This document shows positions 1-6,145 of a stretch of DNA of 16,620 bases, in pieces (the stretch's first letter is position 1; the number at the start of each line of letters is the position of its first letter). The DNA is from Clostridium sp. CAG:510 (GTDB lineage Bacteria; Bacillota; Clostridia; Lachnospirales; Lachnospiraceae): contig FR880797.1 of the NCBI GenBank assembly GCA_000434615.1, positions 1-16,620 on the forward strand, read 5' to 3'. Position numbers and translations under genes: made by a program. The notes under the pieces are model-generated. The model had not been told where the DNA came from and did no database searches. It saw nothing but the letters and a program-made list of their open reading frames with translations.

Positions 1-54
1 GCATTGCTGTTTATTTGTCAAGGTTCTGTGCTTTCGGCTCTCTCGAGTCGCAAC
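1..54 (-). other. Probable 5' leader of an rRNA operon starting beyond the left edge
   Basis: Downstream (minus strand) of two strong tandem promoters lies a short transcribed, non-coding stretch. It contains the string CAGAACCTTGACAAATAAAC, which resembles the conserved CCTTGAAAACTxAACA-type leader and spacer element found near rRNA genes of Firmicutes. No coding frame starts here. The resemblance is from memory of the family; the 16S gene itself is outside the window. A tRNA cluster is an alternative. Confidence 0.5.
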
Positions 55-60
55 TCATTT

Positions 61-89
61 ATAATACCATGAGTTCTATCCTTTGTCAA
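61..89 (-). promoter_or_regulatory. Sigma-A promoter, downstream one of a tandem pair (rRNA-type P2)
   Basis: On the minus strand the -35 box TTGACA (89-84) is followed by a 17-base spacer and the -10 box TATTAT (66-61). The predicted transcription start is near base 54, reading leftward out of the window. The -35 box is a perfect match and the spacing is ideal. Immediately upstream are three phased A-tracts. This arrangement, with a second promoter about 95 bases upstream, is typical of rRNA operons. Confidence 0.85.
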
Positions 90-93
90 CAAC

Positions 94-119
94 TTTTTTT
101 GAAGTTTTTTGACTTTTTT
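94..119 (-). promoter_or_regulatory. Phased A-tracts upstream of the P2 promoter (UP-element-like)
   Basis: Seen from the minus strand, three runs of 6-7 A residues (119-114, 110-105, 100-94) lie with centres roughly 10 bases apart, just upstream of the -35 box at 89-84. A-tracts in helical phase bend DNA and contact the RNA polymerase alpha C-terminal domains, and they are common upstream of rRNA promoters. The function is inferred from position and pattern. Confidence 0.6.
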
Positions 120-124
120 CACCG

Positions 125-148
125 ACCGTTTTGTGTTTCCCAAACGGT
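125..148 (-). other. Perfect 7-bp inverted repeat at the start of the P1 transcript
   Basis: Arms ACCGTTT and AAACGGT are separated by 10 bases. The predicted start of the upstream promoter transcript is near base 150, so the hairpin would form at the very 5' end of that RNA. On the minus strand it is followed by an A-run rather than a U-run, so it is not an intrinsic terminator for leftward transcription. It could stabilise the RNA 5' end or be an operator. Nothing on the plus strand would use it. Confidence 0.5.
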
Positions 149-156
149 GGACTTTT

Positions 157-185
157 ATAATAAAACAACTTGTCCTGCTTGTCAA
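157..185 (-). promoter_or_regulatory. Sigma-A promoter, upstream one of a tandem pair (rRNA-type P1)
   Basis: The minus strand reads TTGACA (185-180), a 17-base spacer, then TATTAT (162-157), with an A/T-rich stretch directly upstream of the -35 box. The -35 box lies only 16 bases beyond the stop codon of the DUF6044-like gene. Together with the promoter at 61-89 this forms a P1-P2 pair that drives transcription out of the left edge. Confidence 0.82.
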
Positions 186-201
186 TAATTATTTTATTTT
201 T

Positions 202-1959
202 TCATAAAATACTATAAAGATATATATGCCGATAGCTATCCGGCTGATCAAATTCCTTTATACAGTTCAAGCCAATATCCATAGCATTGCGTATTTCAGC
301 AGCAGACAATATATATGTTTTCATATTAGTTTCCGACGCAAGCTCTTTCAAGGCCTGTGTATTAATTTCCCAATTGGAAACATAAGCAGGTTCTTCCTTG
401 TTCACATCCCAACTTTTTCCCAATTCCGCACTAAACAGGTAGCAGCGGTTTCCCCAACTATCAAAATACCACTCTAAATCGGCATTTTTATCAAGTTCCG
501 CCGCAATAACTTTTCTGAATTTCATTTTATAGTCCAAACTGTAATTGGTTGAATATGCGTCCAGTGTGTATAGTCCATTGGCTGAAGCTACCGCCGGTGC
601 CAATCCCAGACATACTACCCGATACTGAGCCGGTTCAAGATGTATATAATCTTTTATTTCCGCAAACAATTTTTCATCATAATACTCTTTATACGAAACC
701 AACCCGTTATCTTTTCCCATAATCCGGGACAAATTTGATTTGTATTCTGTATTTTTGCCAATCAAATAGGGCACCATGAATACTAAAACTCCTACAATTT
801 CTATGCAATATAGCGCCTTGCAGGCAATCGATTTTCGTACATATACTTTACATAAATCATAGAAAATTGCCATACATACTGCAGCTTCCGTATACCATAT
901 AGTCGGATATAACCAATATACCCTGTCAAGCTGCACACTCTGCAGGACACCCAAATGTCCTCTCAGCCAATAACCGGCTTCGCTTTGATAGAATGCAGAA
1001 AATACGGCAATTATTACTGCCCCTGCCCACAAAGTTGCTGCCAGAAACCATTTGTTTTTTACAATACGGCTACGCGGGCTAACATAAAGTAAAAACAATA
1101 CCAGTATTATAACCAGCAGCGAACCCGCCATAATATATGTATGATAACTCGGTGCATGATACTGTCCATATTTAAAAAGCGAAACAAATGTGTCCTTGAA
1201 GCGAGCCGGTACATATACCCTCCCGGGTGTATTTCTGTGAGACTCAACGCCGCTAAAGAAAATTCCGTAAATTGTATCCTTGAATGTAAATACATATGTA
1301 ACTGTTAATACCAGACTTCCGAAAAATACTCTCAGTCCACATCTCTTCCTTTTTTTTACGAAAAGAAAAAACGCAAATATAAGAGCAAAGCCAATTATAA
1401 AATAACCGCTCCAGACTAAAGACGAATATAACCCCCAAAAGCAGATCGTCATATACGCCAATATGATATGTTTCTTTTCACTCACTTCCCAAAATGCCCA
1501 TACCACCAAAGGAATGCCTATCGAAGATAACCCATAACTCGGATAAAACGGCAATATACTAAACAAAAAGGATATTGTCATAGTTACTGCCGGATATTCT
1601 CCCTTAAAAATTTTTTGAACTAACAGAAACATTCCGGTATATGCAAAAAATTCACCCAGGATCACCGAAACCATGACAGCTTTATAAAATGACAAAAAAT
1701 AAAATGGCCAAATCAGTAAAAAACAAGGTGGCTGAATTGCAAACTTATCCGCACCGTTAAACCATTCAGCCACCTTTGTATTAAAACCGGTAAAGAAATA
1801 TTTTCCGGAAAGCATGTACTGAATAACTTCATCATCCAAAAAATCTGTAATTCGAAAAGAAGCCTGTTTTCCCAACATAAAGTATGGAATAAGATAAAAT
1901 ATTATCAGCAGCAAACCTCCCAAATACACAAGACTCCCATATTTCTTTTTTTGAACCAT
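202..1959 (-). CDS. DUF6044 (YkoS-like) polytopic membrane protein
   Basis: A 585-residue protein, very hydrophobic over its first 400 residues with roughly ten to twelve predicted membrane segments. An acidic loop with DFLDDE follows the first segment, and an extracytoplasmic-looking C-terminal domain of about 160 residues follows the last. The layout and the C-terminal stretch around GLYTLDAYS and FDSWGNRCYLFSAELGK recall the DUF6044/YkoS family, which resembles GT-C-type lipid-linked glycosyltransferases. No substrate can be assigned. I chose the ATG at 1959 because AAGGGGAAAG lies 7 bases upstream; an in-frame ATG ten codons earlier has no such site. Its codons are richer in A/T than the operon on its right. 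It lies alone between a tRNA terminator and rRNA-type promoters, with no clear terminator of its own. Family assignment is moderate; membrane location is solid. Confidence 0.72.
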   Translation of the reverse strand: MVQKKKYGSLVYLGGLLLIIFYLIPYFMLGKQASFRITDFLDDEVIQYMLSGKYFFTGFNTKVAEWFNGADKFAIQPPCFLLIWPFYFLSFYKAVMVSVILGEFFAYTGMFLLVQKIFKGEYPAVTMTISFLFSILPFYPSYGLSSIGIPLVVWAFWEVSEKKHIILAYMTICFWGLYSSLVWSGYFIIGFALIFAFFLFVKKRKRCGLRVFFGSLVLTVTYVFTFKDTIYGIFFSGVESHRNTPGRVYVPARFKDTFVSLFKYGQYHAPSYHTYIMAGSLLVIILVLFLLYVSPRSRIVKNKWFLAATLWAGAVIIAVFSAFYQSEAGYWLRGHLGVLQSVQLDRVYWLYPTIWYTEAAVCMAIFYDLCKVYVRKSIACKALYCIEIVGVLVFMVPYLIGKNTEYKSNLSRIMGKDNGLVSYKEYYDEKLFAEIKDYIHLEPAQYRVVCLGLAPAVASANGLYTLDAYSTNYSLDYKMKFRKVIAAELDKNADLEWYFDSWGNRCYLFSAELGKSWDVNKEEPAYVSNWEINTQALKELASETNMKTYILSAAEIRNAMDIGLNCIKEFDQPDSYRHIYLYSIL

Positions 1960-1965
1960 ATACTT

Positions 1966-1972
1966 TCCCCTT
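1966..1972 (-). promoter_or_regulatory. Ribosome binding site deciding the DUF6044 gene start
   Basis: The minus strand reads AAGGGGA, placed 7 bases before the ATG at 1959. This favours that start over the in-frame ATG at 1989, which lacks a purine-rich site at a proper distance. Confidence 0.7.
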
Positions 1973-1999
1973 TTTATTTTTCTTTTCAATAAACTTTAA

Positions 2000-2020
2000 C
2001 AAAGCAATAAATGTGCTTTG
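2000..2020 (-). repeat. Perfect 7-bp inverted repeat upstream of the DUF6044 gene
   Basis: Arms CAAAGCA and TGCTTTG are separated by 7 bases, centred about 50 bases upstream of the start codon at 1959. It lies between the tRNA terminator and the gene and has no adjacent U-run. It may be an operator or an mRNA leader hairpin. I see no convincing sigma-A promoter around it. Confidence 0.45.
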
Positions 2021-2071
2021 CTTGCAGGAATAACTTTCACACATTAAAATAAGTCTTTTTTATTCTATAAC

Positions 2072-2107
2072 AAAAAACAGAAGCATCCGCTGGACACTTC
2101 TGTTTTT
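2072..2107 (-). terminator. Intrinsic terminator of the tRNA-Ser transcript
   Basis: On the minus strand AAAAACAGAAG pairs with CTTCTGTTTTTT around a 14-base loop. It begins about 17 bases after the tRNA 3' end, and the stem ends in a T-run. The A-run on the other side could also make it work in the opposite direction, but no plus-strand gene is present. Confidence 0.82.
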
Positions 2108-2123
2108 GGCATTGGCTGCTAAA

Positions 2124-2211
2124 CGGAGAAAGAGGGATTTGAACCCTCGCGCCGGTTGCCCGACCTACACCCTTAGCAGGGGCGCCTCTTCGGCCTCTTG
2201 AGTATTTCTCC
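2124..2211 (-). tRNA. trnS: tRNA-Ser, anticodon GCU
   Basis: An 88-base cloverleaf folds on the minus strand. The acceptor stem GGAGAAA pairs with TTTCTCC, followed by discriminator G, as usual for tRNA-Ser. The anticodon loop CTGCTAA (anticodon GCT at 2177-2175) sits on a CGCCC/GGGTG stem, and a long variable arm and the T arm with GGTTCAAATCC follow. The long variable arm and anticodon identify a class II serine tRNA that reads AGC/AGU codons. The CCA tail is not encoded; TTT follows the discriminator base. The gene has its own promoter and terminator. Confidence 0.96.
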
Positions 2212-2266
2212 ATAATCCGAATGCCTCTGTCAAGTATGATGCATCCCTTTCGGTGACGCAAATGTT

Positions 2267-2295
2267 ATTATACATAGTAACGTAGTTTTTGTCAA
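2267..2295 (-). promoter_or_regulatory. Perfect consensus sigma-A promoter of tRNA-Ser
   Basis: The minus strand reads TTGACA (2295-2290), exactly 17 bases, then TATAAT (2272-2267). The predicted start is near 2260, giving a leader of about 50 bases before the tRNA. All twelve hexamer bases match consensus, which fits a stable-RNA gene. Confidence 0.93.
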
Positions 2296-2369
2296 ATACT
2301 TTTTTTCATGCAGTTGCAATCTTTTTGATACCTACCATATTACCTGTCACATTGCTGCAAGCTCATAAT

Positions 2370-3545
2370 CTATCCCTCAATCTTAGCTTTCACCAAATCA
2401 CCATTATCATTGATTTTTACGGTAATAACGTGGTCTGTGAACATTCCATCCGTATCATACATAAGACATATTGTACCATCACTGTAAATGTTAAACGTAG
2501 GATTTCCGATTTTTTTCATAAATTCCTCTTTTGAAATCTCATCGCCATCCTCATCCAGCCAGTCATTTGCCAGTTTATATAGTTCCTCTGCAACATATTC
2601 CCTTACCCGGATATCAAACGCCAAAGGATTATCAAATATCTCATCCAGCTTATTTATGTGTTTTGTTATCCCAGTATCCTCCTCAGACACCATAAGATAA
2701 AAATCACACATTTCTCCCTGATAATTCAATTGCCCCTCAAACTGATTATATCGTCTGTTTAATGTGAACTTCGTTTCCTTATATGTAAAGATAACCGGCT
2801 TCATATATTCCTTTTTTAAATCTTCTAAGCACTCATTTCGCGTTTTATTTACCACATCAACAAGCATGTATGCATTTTCACCGGTATTACTTTTTCTTGC
2901 CTGAATATGATAAATCCCCAAATCCTCAAAATTATAACGTAGCTTTGAATTTGTATCTTTTTCAATCCAACGAAGAAAAGTCGGATGACGATTTACTTCA
3001 TTTGTTTTCAAATCCAAAAAAGCAATCATTGTCGCAGAGGGCATTCGGTAAAAATTATCCCTTGACCATCCACATATTTTACTCTTAATCAACACCACCA
3101 GATCAAGAACCTCGTCATCAAATTTTGATTCAAAAAGATATACCGGATCAAATCGGTTATCCTTTATGTCATACTCCAGCACATCATCTACATAATATCT
3201 TATAAATTTATCTGTCGGCTTATTTATGTATTCTCTTGCCAAAATACGATATATCTTTCCCTCTTCAAATTGAAAGCCATATTTAAATCCAAACAGTTTT
3301 TTCTTTTTCGGTACAAACCATTCTAACCATTTATATGTTGCCAAATCCGTCTGAAGCGGTTCTCCTGTTTTTGCATCCAATGCCATATCAAAACGTGCGG
3401 TCACATCATAGTAATTTTCTATACTTGAAAATTCACCTGATTTTCCCTTTTTATAGCACCAGTTTATCCTTACAAGCAGTTCCTTTTGTTCTTCCTTGAA
3501 GTTTTTCATATATTCTTGAATGTTTTCTACCATGATTTTATTCAT
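2370..3545 (-). CDS. DUF2262-type protein of unknown function
   Basis: A 391-residue soluble protein, rich in charged and aromatic residues, with no signal peptide or membrane segment. The last ~90 residues (about 304-391) look like a DUF2262 domain: a helix with a NDW core (LANDWLDEDG), an EEF motif, then a strand region with IYSDGTICLMYDTDGMFTDHVITV, ending in a G near the C-terminus. The first 300 residues are unlike anything I can name. The ATG at 3545 overlaps the end of plsC by 8 bases and has GGGGGAA 7 bases upstream; a second ATG lies four codons in. Position suggests translational coupling to plsC, yet the gene is visibly more A/T-rich than plsC, which may mark later acquisition. DUF2262 has no established biochemical role. 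The domain call is from pattern memory. Confidence 0.7.
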   Translation of the reverse strand: MNKIMVENIQEYMKNFKEEQKELLVRINWCYKKGKSGEFSSIENYYDVTARFDMALDAKTGEPLQTDLATYKWLEWFVPKKKKLFGFKYGFQFEEGKIYRILAREYINKPTDKFIRYYVDDVLEYDIKDNRFDPVYLFESKFDDEVLDLVVLIKSKICGWSRDNFYRMPSATMIAFLDLKTNEVNRHPTFLRWIEKDTNSKLRYNFEDLGIYHIQARKSNTGENAYMLVDVVNKTRNECLEDLKKEYMKPVIFTYKETKFTLNRRYNQFEGQLNYQGEMCDFYLMVSEEDTGITKHINKLDEIFDNPLAFDIRVREYVAEELYKLANDWLDEDGDEISKEEFMKKIGNPTFNIYSDGTICLMYDTDGMFTDHVITVKINDNGDLVKAKIEG

Positions 3546-4260
3546 CTGCCGGTTCCCCCGTTATCCTGCTGATTTCCTGCTCGATTCTTCTCTTTACTTC
3601 TGCCGCTATCTCCGGTGTCTTCATATCTTTATATTCTTCATAATAAATAGGAGGAAGATAGGATATCTTCACCTTTACTCTATTAATGGAACTCTCATCA
3701 AACGGTTTGTAAGAGTCTACCAGTGCGCAGGGCACAATGGGACACTTTGCCTTCACGGCACACTTGAAGCTGCCGCCCTTAAAGTCAAGCAGTTTATTTC
3801 CCCGCCTGCTTCTGGTGCCTTCCGGGAAAATCAGGAAGTTCTTTCCGTTTTTCACATCCTCCGCCACATGATTGATAACCTGCAGGGACTGCTTTATATC
3901 GGATCTGTCCATGGCATAGGAACCCAGTGCCTGACTCACCTGCTTTAACAGAATGATATTACTTGCTTCCTTTTTCATAACAAAAGCAAACGGTCTGGGA
4001 CATGTCTGTAAAAACACCAGCACATCAAACATCCCCTGATGATTGGGAAAGAATACAAAGCCGTCTTCCTCCGGAAGATTTTCCAGCCCGTAAGCTTCTA
4101 TGTCGACCCGTCCGGCGCGGGTGGCTTTCCTGGTTGCCATTTTAATATATTCGTAGGCCTCTTCGTACTTGCCCTCCTGTTTGCCGTATCTTCCTATTCT
4201 CCATACGGCAATGGGTGCAAAATAAAAGAGTCTTAACACCATTAAAAGAATTCTTTTCAT
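3538..4260 (-). CDS. plsC: 1-acyl-sn-glycerol-3-phosphate acyltransferase (PlsC/LPLAT family)
   Basis: A 240-residue membrane-associated acyltransferase that would add the second acyl chain to lysophosphatidic acid, giving phosphatidic acid for phospholipid synthesis. The family motifs are in order: the catalytic H-x4-D box NHQGMFD (H74, D79); motif II around AMDRSD (116-121); the phosphate-binding FPEGTRS (145-151); and motif IV around VPCALVDS (176-183). A hydrophobic N-terminal segment (residues 4-20) probably anchors it. The length is normal for the family. The stop codon lies inside the start region of the downstream DUF2262-type gene. It is separated from fumB by about 42 bases with no hairpin, so it belongs to the same transcript. 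The exact acyl acceptor is inferred from the family. Confidence 0.93.
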   Translation of the reverse strand: MKRILLMVLRLFYFAPIAVWRIGRYGKQEGKYEEAYEYIKMATRKATRAGRVDIEAYGLENLPEEDGFVFFPNHQGMFDVLVFLQTCPRPFAFVMKKEASNIILLKQVSQALGSYAMDRSDIKQSLQVINHVAEDVKNGKNFLIFPEGTRSRRGNKLLDFKGGSFKCAVKAKCPIVPCALVDSYKPFDESSINRVKVKISYLPPIYYEEYKDMKTPEIAAEVKRRIEQEISRITGEPADE

Positions 4261-4302
4261 CTTCTTTTCCTATCTGCAATCGCCTTGATTTATAAAATTT
4301 CC

Positions 4303-4854
4303 CTAATTTTCCGCATACGCCTTTACAGCTGTTTCATATAAATTATTTCCTTCGGTGTCACAAACTACAATAACAGGAAAATCCTTCACCTGTAACTTAC
4401 GGATAGCCTCTGTTCCCAAATCATCATACGCCACAACTTCCGATGACTGTATTGCTTTGGAAAGTAAAGCGCCTGCCCCTCCTACTGCCGCAAAATAGAC
4501 GGCTTTGTCCCTTACAATGGCATCCAGAACTTCCTTAGAGCGCTTGCCTTTTCCAATCATACCCCTTAATCCCAAATCCAGCAGTTTAGGTGCATATTTA
4601 TCCATGCGGCTTGCCGTTGTAGGACCGGCGGAGCCAATGGGTCTGCCTTCTCTTGCCGGGGAGGGACCCATATAATAAATCACGTTGTCTTTCATCTCAA
4701 TAGGAAGCGGTTCTCCTGCGTCCAGAGCTTCCTGCATGCGCTTGTGCGCCGCATCCCGTGCCGTATAAATCGTACCGGTAATATACACATAATCGCCGGC
4801 TTTCAATGTCTGTGCAATTTCCTCCGTAAGCGGAGTCTGTATGTATTTATCCAT
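4303..4854 (-). CDS. fumB: Class I fumarate hydratase, beta subunit (C-terminal Fe-S hydro-lyase)
   Basis: A 183-residue protein matching the C-terminal half of class I fumarases and tartrate dehydratases, which together with the alpha subunit interconverts fumarate and malate. Family signatures are TARDAAHKR (31-39), the long conserved stretch from YMGPSPAREG to TTASRMDKY (61-87), and GMIGKGKRS (98-106), the KG loop that binds substrate. The start at 4854 has AGGAG a few bases upstream and lies 10 bases after the fumA stop, so the two subunits are made together. Class I enzymes depend on an oxygen-labile [4Fe-4S] cluster, which fits an anaerobe. Sequence alone cannot fully exclude L-tartrate dehydratase; the housekeeping context favours fumarase. 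Confidence 0.92.
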   Translation of the reverse strand: MDKYIQTPLTEEIAQTLKAGDYVYITGTIYTARDAAHKRMQEALDAGEPLPIEMKDNVIYYMGPSPAREGRPIGSAGPTTASRMDKYAPKLLDLGLRGMIGKGKRSKEVLDAIVRDKAVYFAAVGGAGALLSKAIQSSEVVAYDDLGTEAIRKLQVKDFPVIVVCDTEGNNLYETAVKAYAEN

Positions 4855-4864
4855 CTCTTCTCCT

Positions 4865-5707
4865 TTATACTTCCCTCACAATATGTCTGTTCACATGACA
4901 GCAGATGTTTACCGCCACCGGCAGACCCGCGATATGCGTAGGATAAGTATTTACATTCACGGCAAGTGCGGTTGTTGTTCCGCCCAGACCGCCGGGTCCG
5001 ATTCCCAGCCCGTTTATTCTGGATAACAGTTCTTCTTCCATTTCCTTTACATAAGGAATATCCGAATGAGAGCCCACTGGACGCATTAATGCCTGTTTTG
5101 CCATCAGGGCGCACTTTTCAAAGGTGCCGCCGATGCCTACACCCACAACCATGGGCGGACATGCATTGGGACCTGCATCCTTCACTGCCGTCAGAACGGC
5201 ATTCTTTACACCTTCTATACCGTCAGCCGGTTTCAACATGAAAACACGGCTCATATTTTCACTGCCAAAGCCTTTCGGCGCCACCGTAATGGTCACTTTA
5301 TCTCCGGGTACAATTTCATAATGTATGACCGCAGGCGTATTATCCTTGGTATTCTCCCGGATTAAAGGGTCTTTTACCACGGACTTGCGGAGGTAACCTT
5401 CCGTATAGCCCTGCCTTACCCCTTCATTTACAGCATCTTCTATAGAACCGCCTTCCAAATGAACATCCTGACCGACCTTCAGGAAAACAACTGCCATACC
5501 GGTATCCTGGCAAATAGGAATCATATCTTCTCCGGCAATTTTAAGATTTTCCTGAAGTTGGGAAAGTATCTGACATCCTAACGGGGATTTTTCGCTTGCC
5601 TGTGCATTCCGCAACGCCTCCTTCATATCTTCCGAAAGGTAATGATTGACCTGAATGCACATTTCCTTAATCTGTTCTGTTATCTGCTGTACCTGAATTG
5701 TTCTCAT
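4865..5707 (-). CDS. fumA: Class I fumarate hydratase, alpha subunit (N-terminal Fe-S hydro-lyase)
   Basis: A 280-residue protein forming the [4Fe-4S]-binding half of a two-subunit fumarase. Probable cluster cysteines are C66 in PICQDTG, C183 in PNACPP, and C269 or C270 in NICCH. Their spacing agrees with the three known ligands of class I enzymes. The glycine-rich GLGIGPGGLGGTT segment (233-245) is also typical. An in-frame ATG 18 codons upstream exists, but I chose 5707: it overlaps the HIT gene stop as ATGA and has AGGAG 11 bases upstream, while the longer version would read through HIT coding sequence. It is directly followed by the beta subunit. The enzyme would be cytosolic and act in the partial TCA cycle or fumarate/malate fermentation. 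Confidence 0.93.
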   Translation of the reverse strand: MRTIQVQQITEQIKEMCIQVNHYLSEDMKEALRNAQASEKSPLGCQILSQLQENLKIAGEDMIPICQDTGMAVVFLKVGQDVHLEGGSIEDAVNEGVRQGYTEGYLRKSVVKDPLIRENTKDNTPAVIHYEIVPGDKVTITVAPKGFGSENMSRVFMLKPADGIEGVKNAVLTAVKDAGPNACPPMVVGVGIGGTFEKCALMAKQALMRPVGSHSDIPYVKEMEEELLSRINGLGIGPGGLGGTTTALAVNVNTYPTHIAGLPVAVNICCHVNRHIVREV

Positions 5708-6117
5708 TCTTTTACAATCTCCTGACAAACGGCTTCTAATTCTTCCTGTGTGGCAGTACACGGAGTCCAGAGGATATGCTGTCCGTCATTTTGATAACGG
5801 GGAATTAAATGCAGGTGGAAATGTAAAACGGTCTGACCTGCAGTTTCTCCGTTATTCTGCACAAGGTTCAATCCGTCTGCATGAAGCTTTTCTACCATGC
5901 GGGCACCCATTTTCTTGGCAAGTATCATGGCTTTTGCCGCTGTTTCGTCAGGAAGTTCATACAGATTTGCCGCATGCTCCTTGGGTAAGATCAGGGCATG
6001 TCCCCTGGTCGCGGGACCCAGGTCCAGAATAACTCTGAAATCCTCGTCTTCATACAATGTTTTGGAAGGGATTTCTCCATTGGCAATTTTACAGAAAATA
6101 CAATCCTCTTTTTTCAT
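5704..6117 (-). CDS. HIT-family (histidine triad) nucleotide hydrolase
   Basis: A 137-residue protein of the Hint/HinT branch, cytosolic hydrolases or transferases acting on nucleoside phosphoramidates and dinucleotides. The triad H-x-H-x-H is HFHLH (H99, H101, H103) followed by LIPR. An N-terminal CIFCKI (C6, C9) supplies the cysteine pair of zinc-binding Hint proteins, and RGHALILPKEH is the usual second strand motif. I chose the ATG at 6117 because GGAG lies 10 bases upstream; the ATG at 6126 would leave that site only about one base away. It ends in an ATGA overlap with fumA, so the two are translationally coupled. The physiological substrate is unknown. Confidence 0.93.
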   Translation of the reverse strand: MKKEDCIFCKIANGEIPSKTLYEDEDFRVILDLGPATRGHALILPKEHAANLYELPDETAAKAMILAKKMGARMVEKLHADGLNLVQNNGETAGQTVLHFHLHLIPRYQNDGQHILWTPCTATQEELEAVCQEIVKE

Positions 6118-6145
6118 AGTGCACATTCTCCATTCTATCTATTAT

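Noticed and set aside
226..477. Plus-strand open frames such as this one and similar ones across the window
   Set aside because: They lie opposite well-supported minus-strand genes, lack ribosome sites and show no family resemblance. I support no plus-strand gene.
2228..2233. A second TTGACA in the tRNA-Ser leader
   Set aside because: At 16-18 base spacing there is no -10-like hexamer; it would fall inside the tRNA acceptor stem.
2037..2261. An open frame of 74 codons on the minus strand covering the tRNA
   Set aside because: It overlaps the tRNA-Ser, its leader and its terminator completely, and has no ribosome site or recognisable product.
2296..2369. Possible terminator after the DUF2262-type gene
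   Set aside because: Only a weak stem (GCAAT/ATTGC with a bulged TGCA extension) around a long loop is present, and it is followed by A residues rather than a U-run.
5708..5761. An 18-codon N-terminal extension of the fumarase alpha subunit
   Set aside because: It is the out-of-frame end of the HIT gene. The ATGA overlap with AGGAG upstream marks the real start at 5707.
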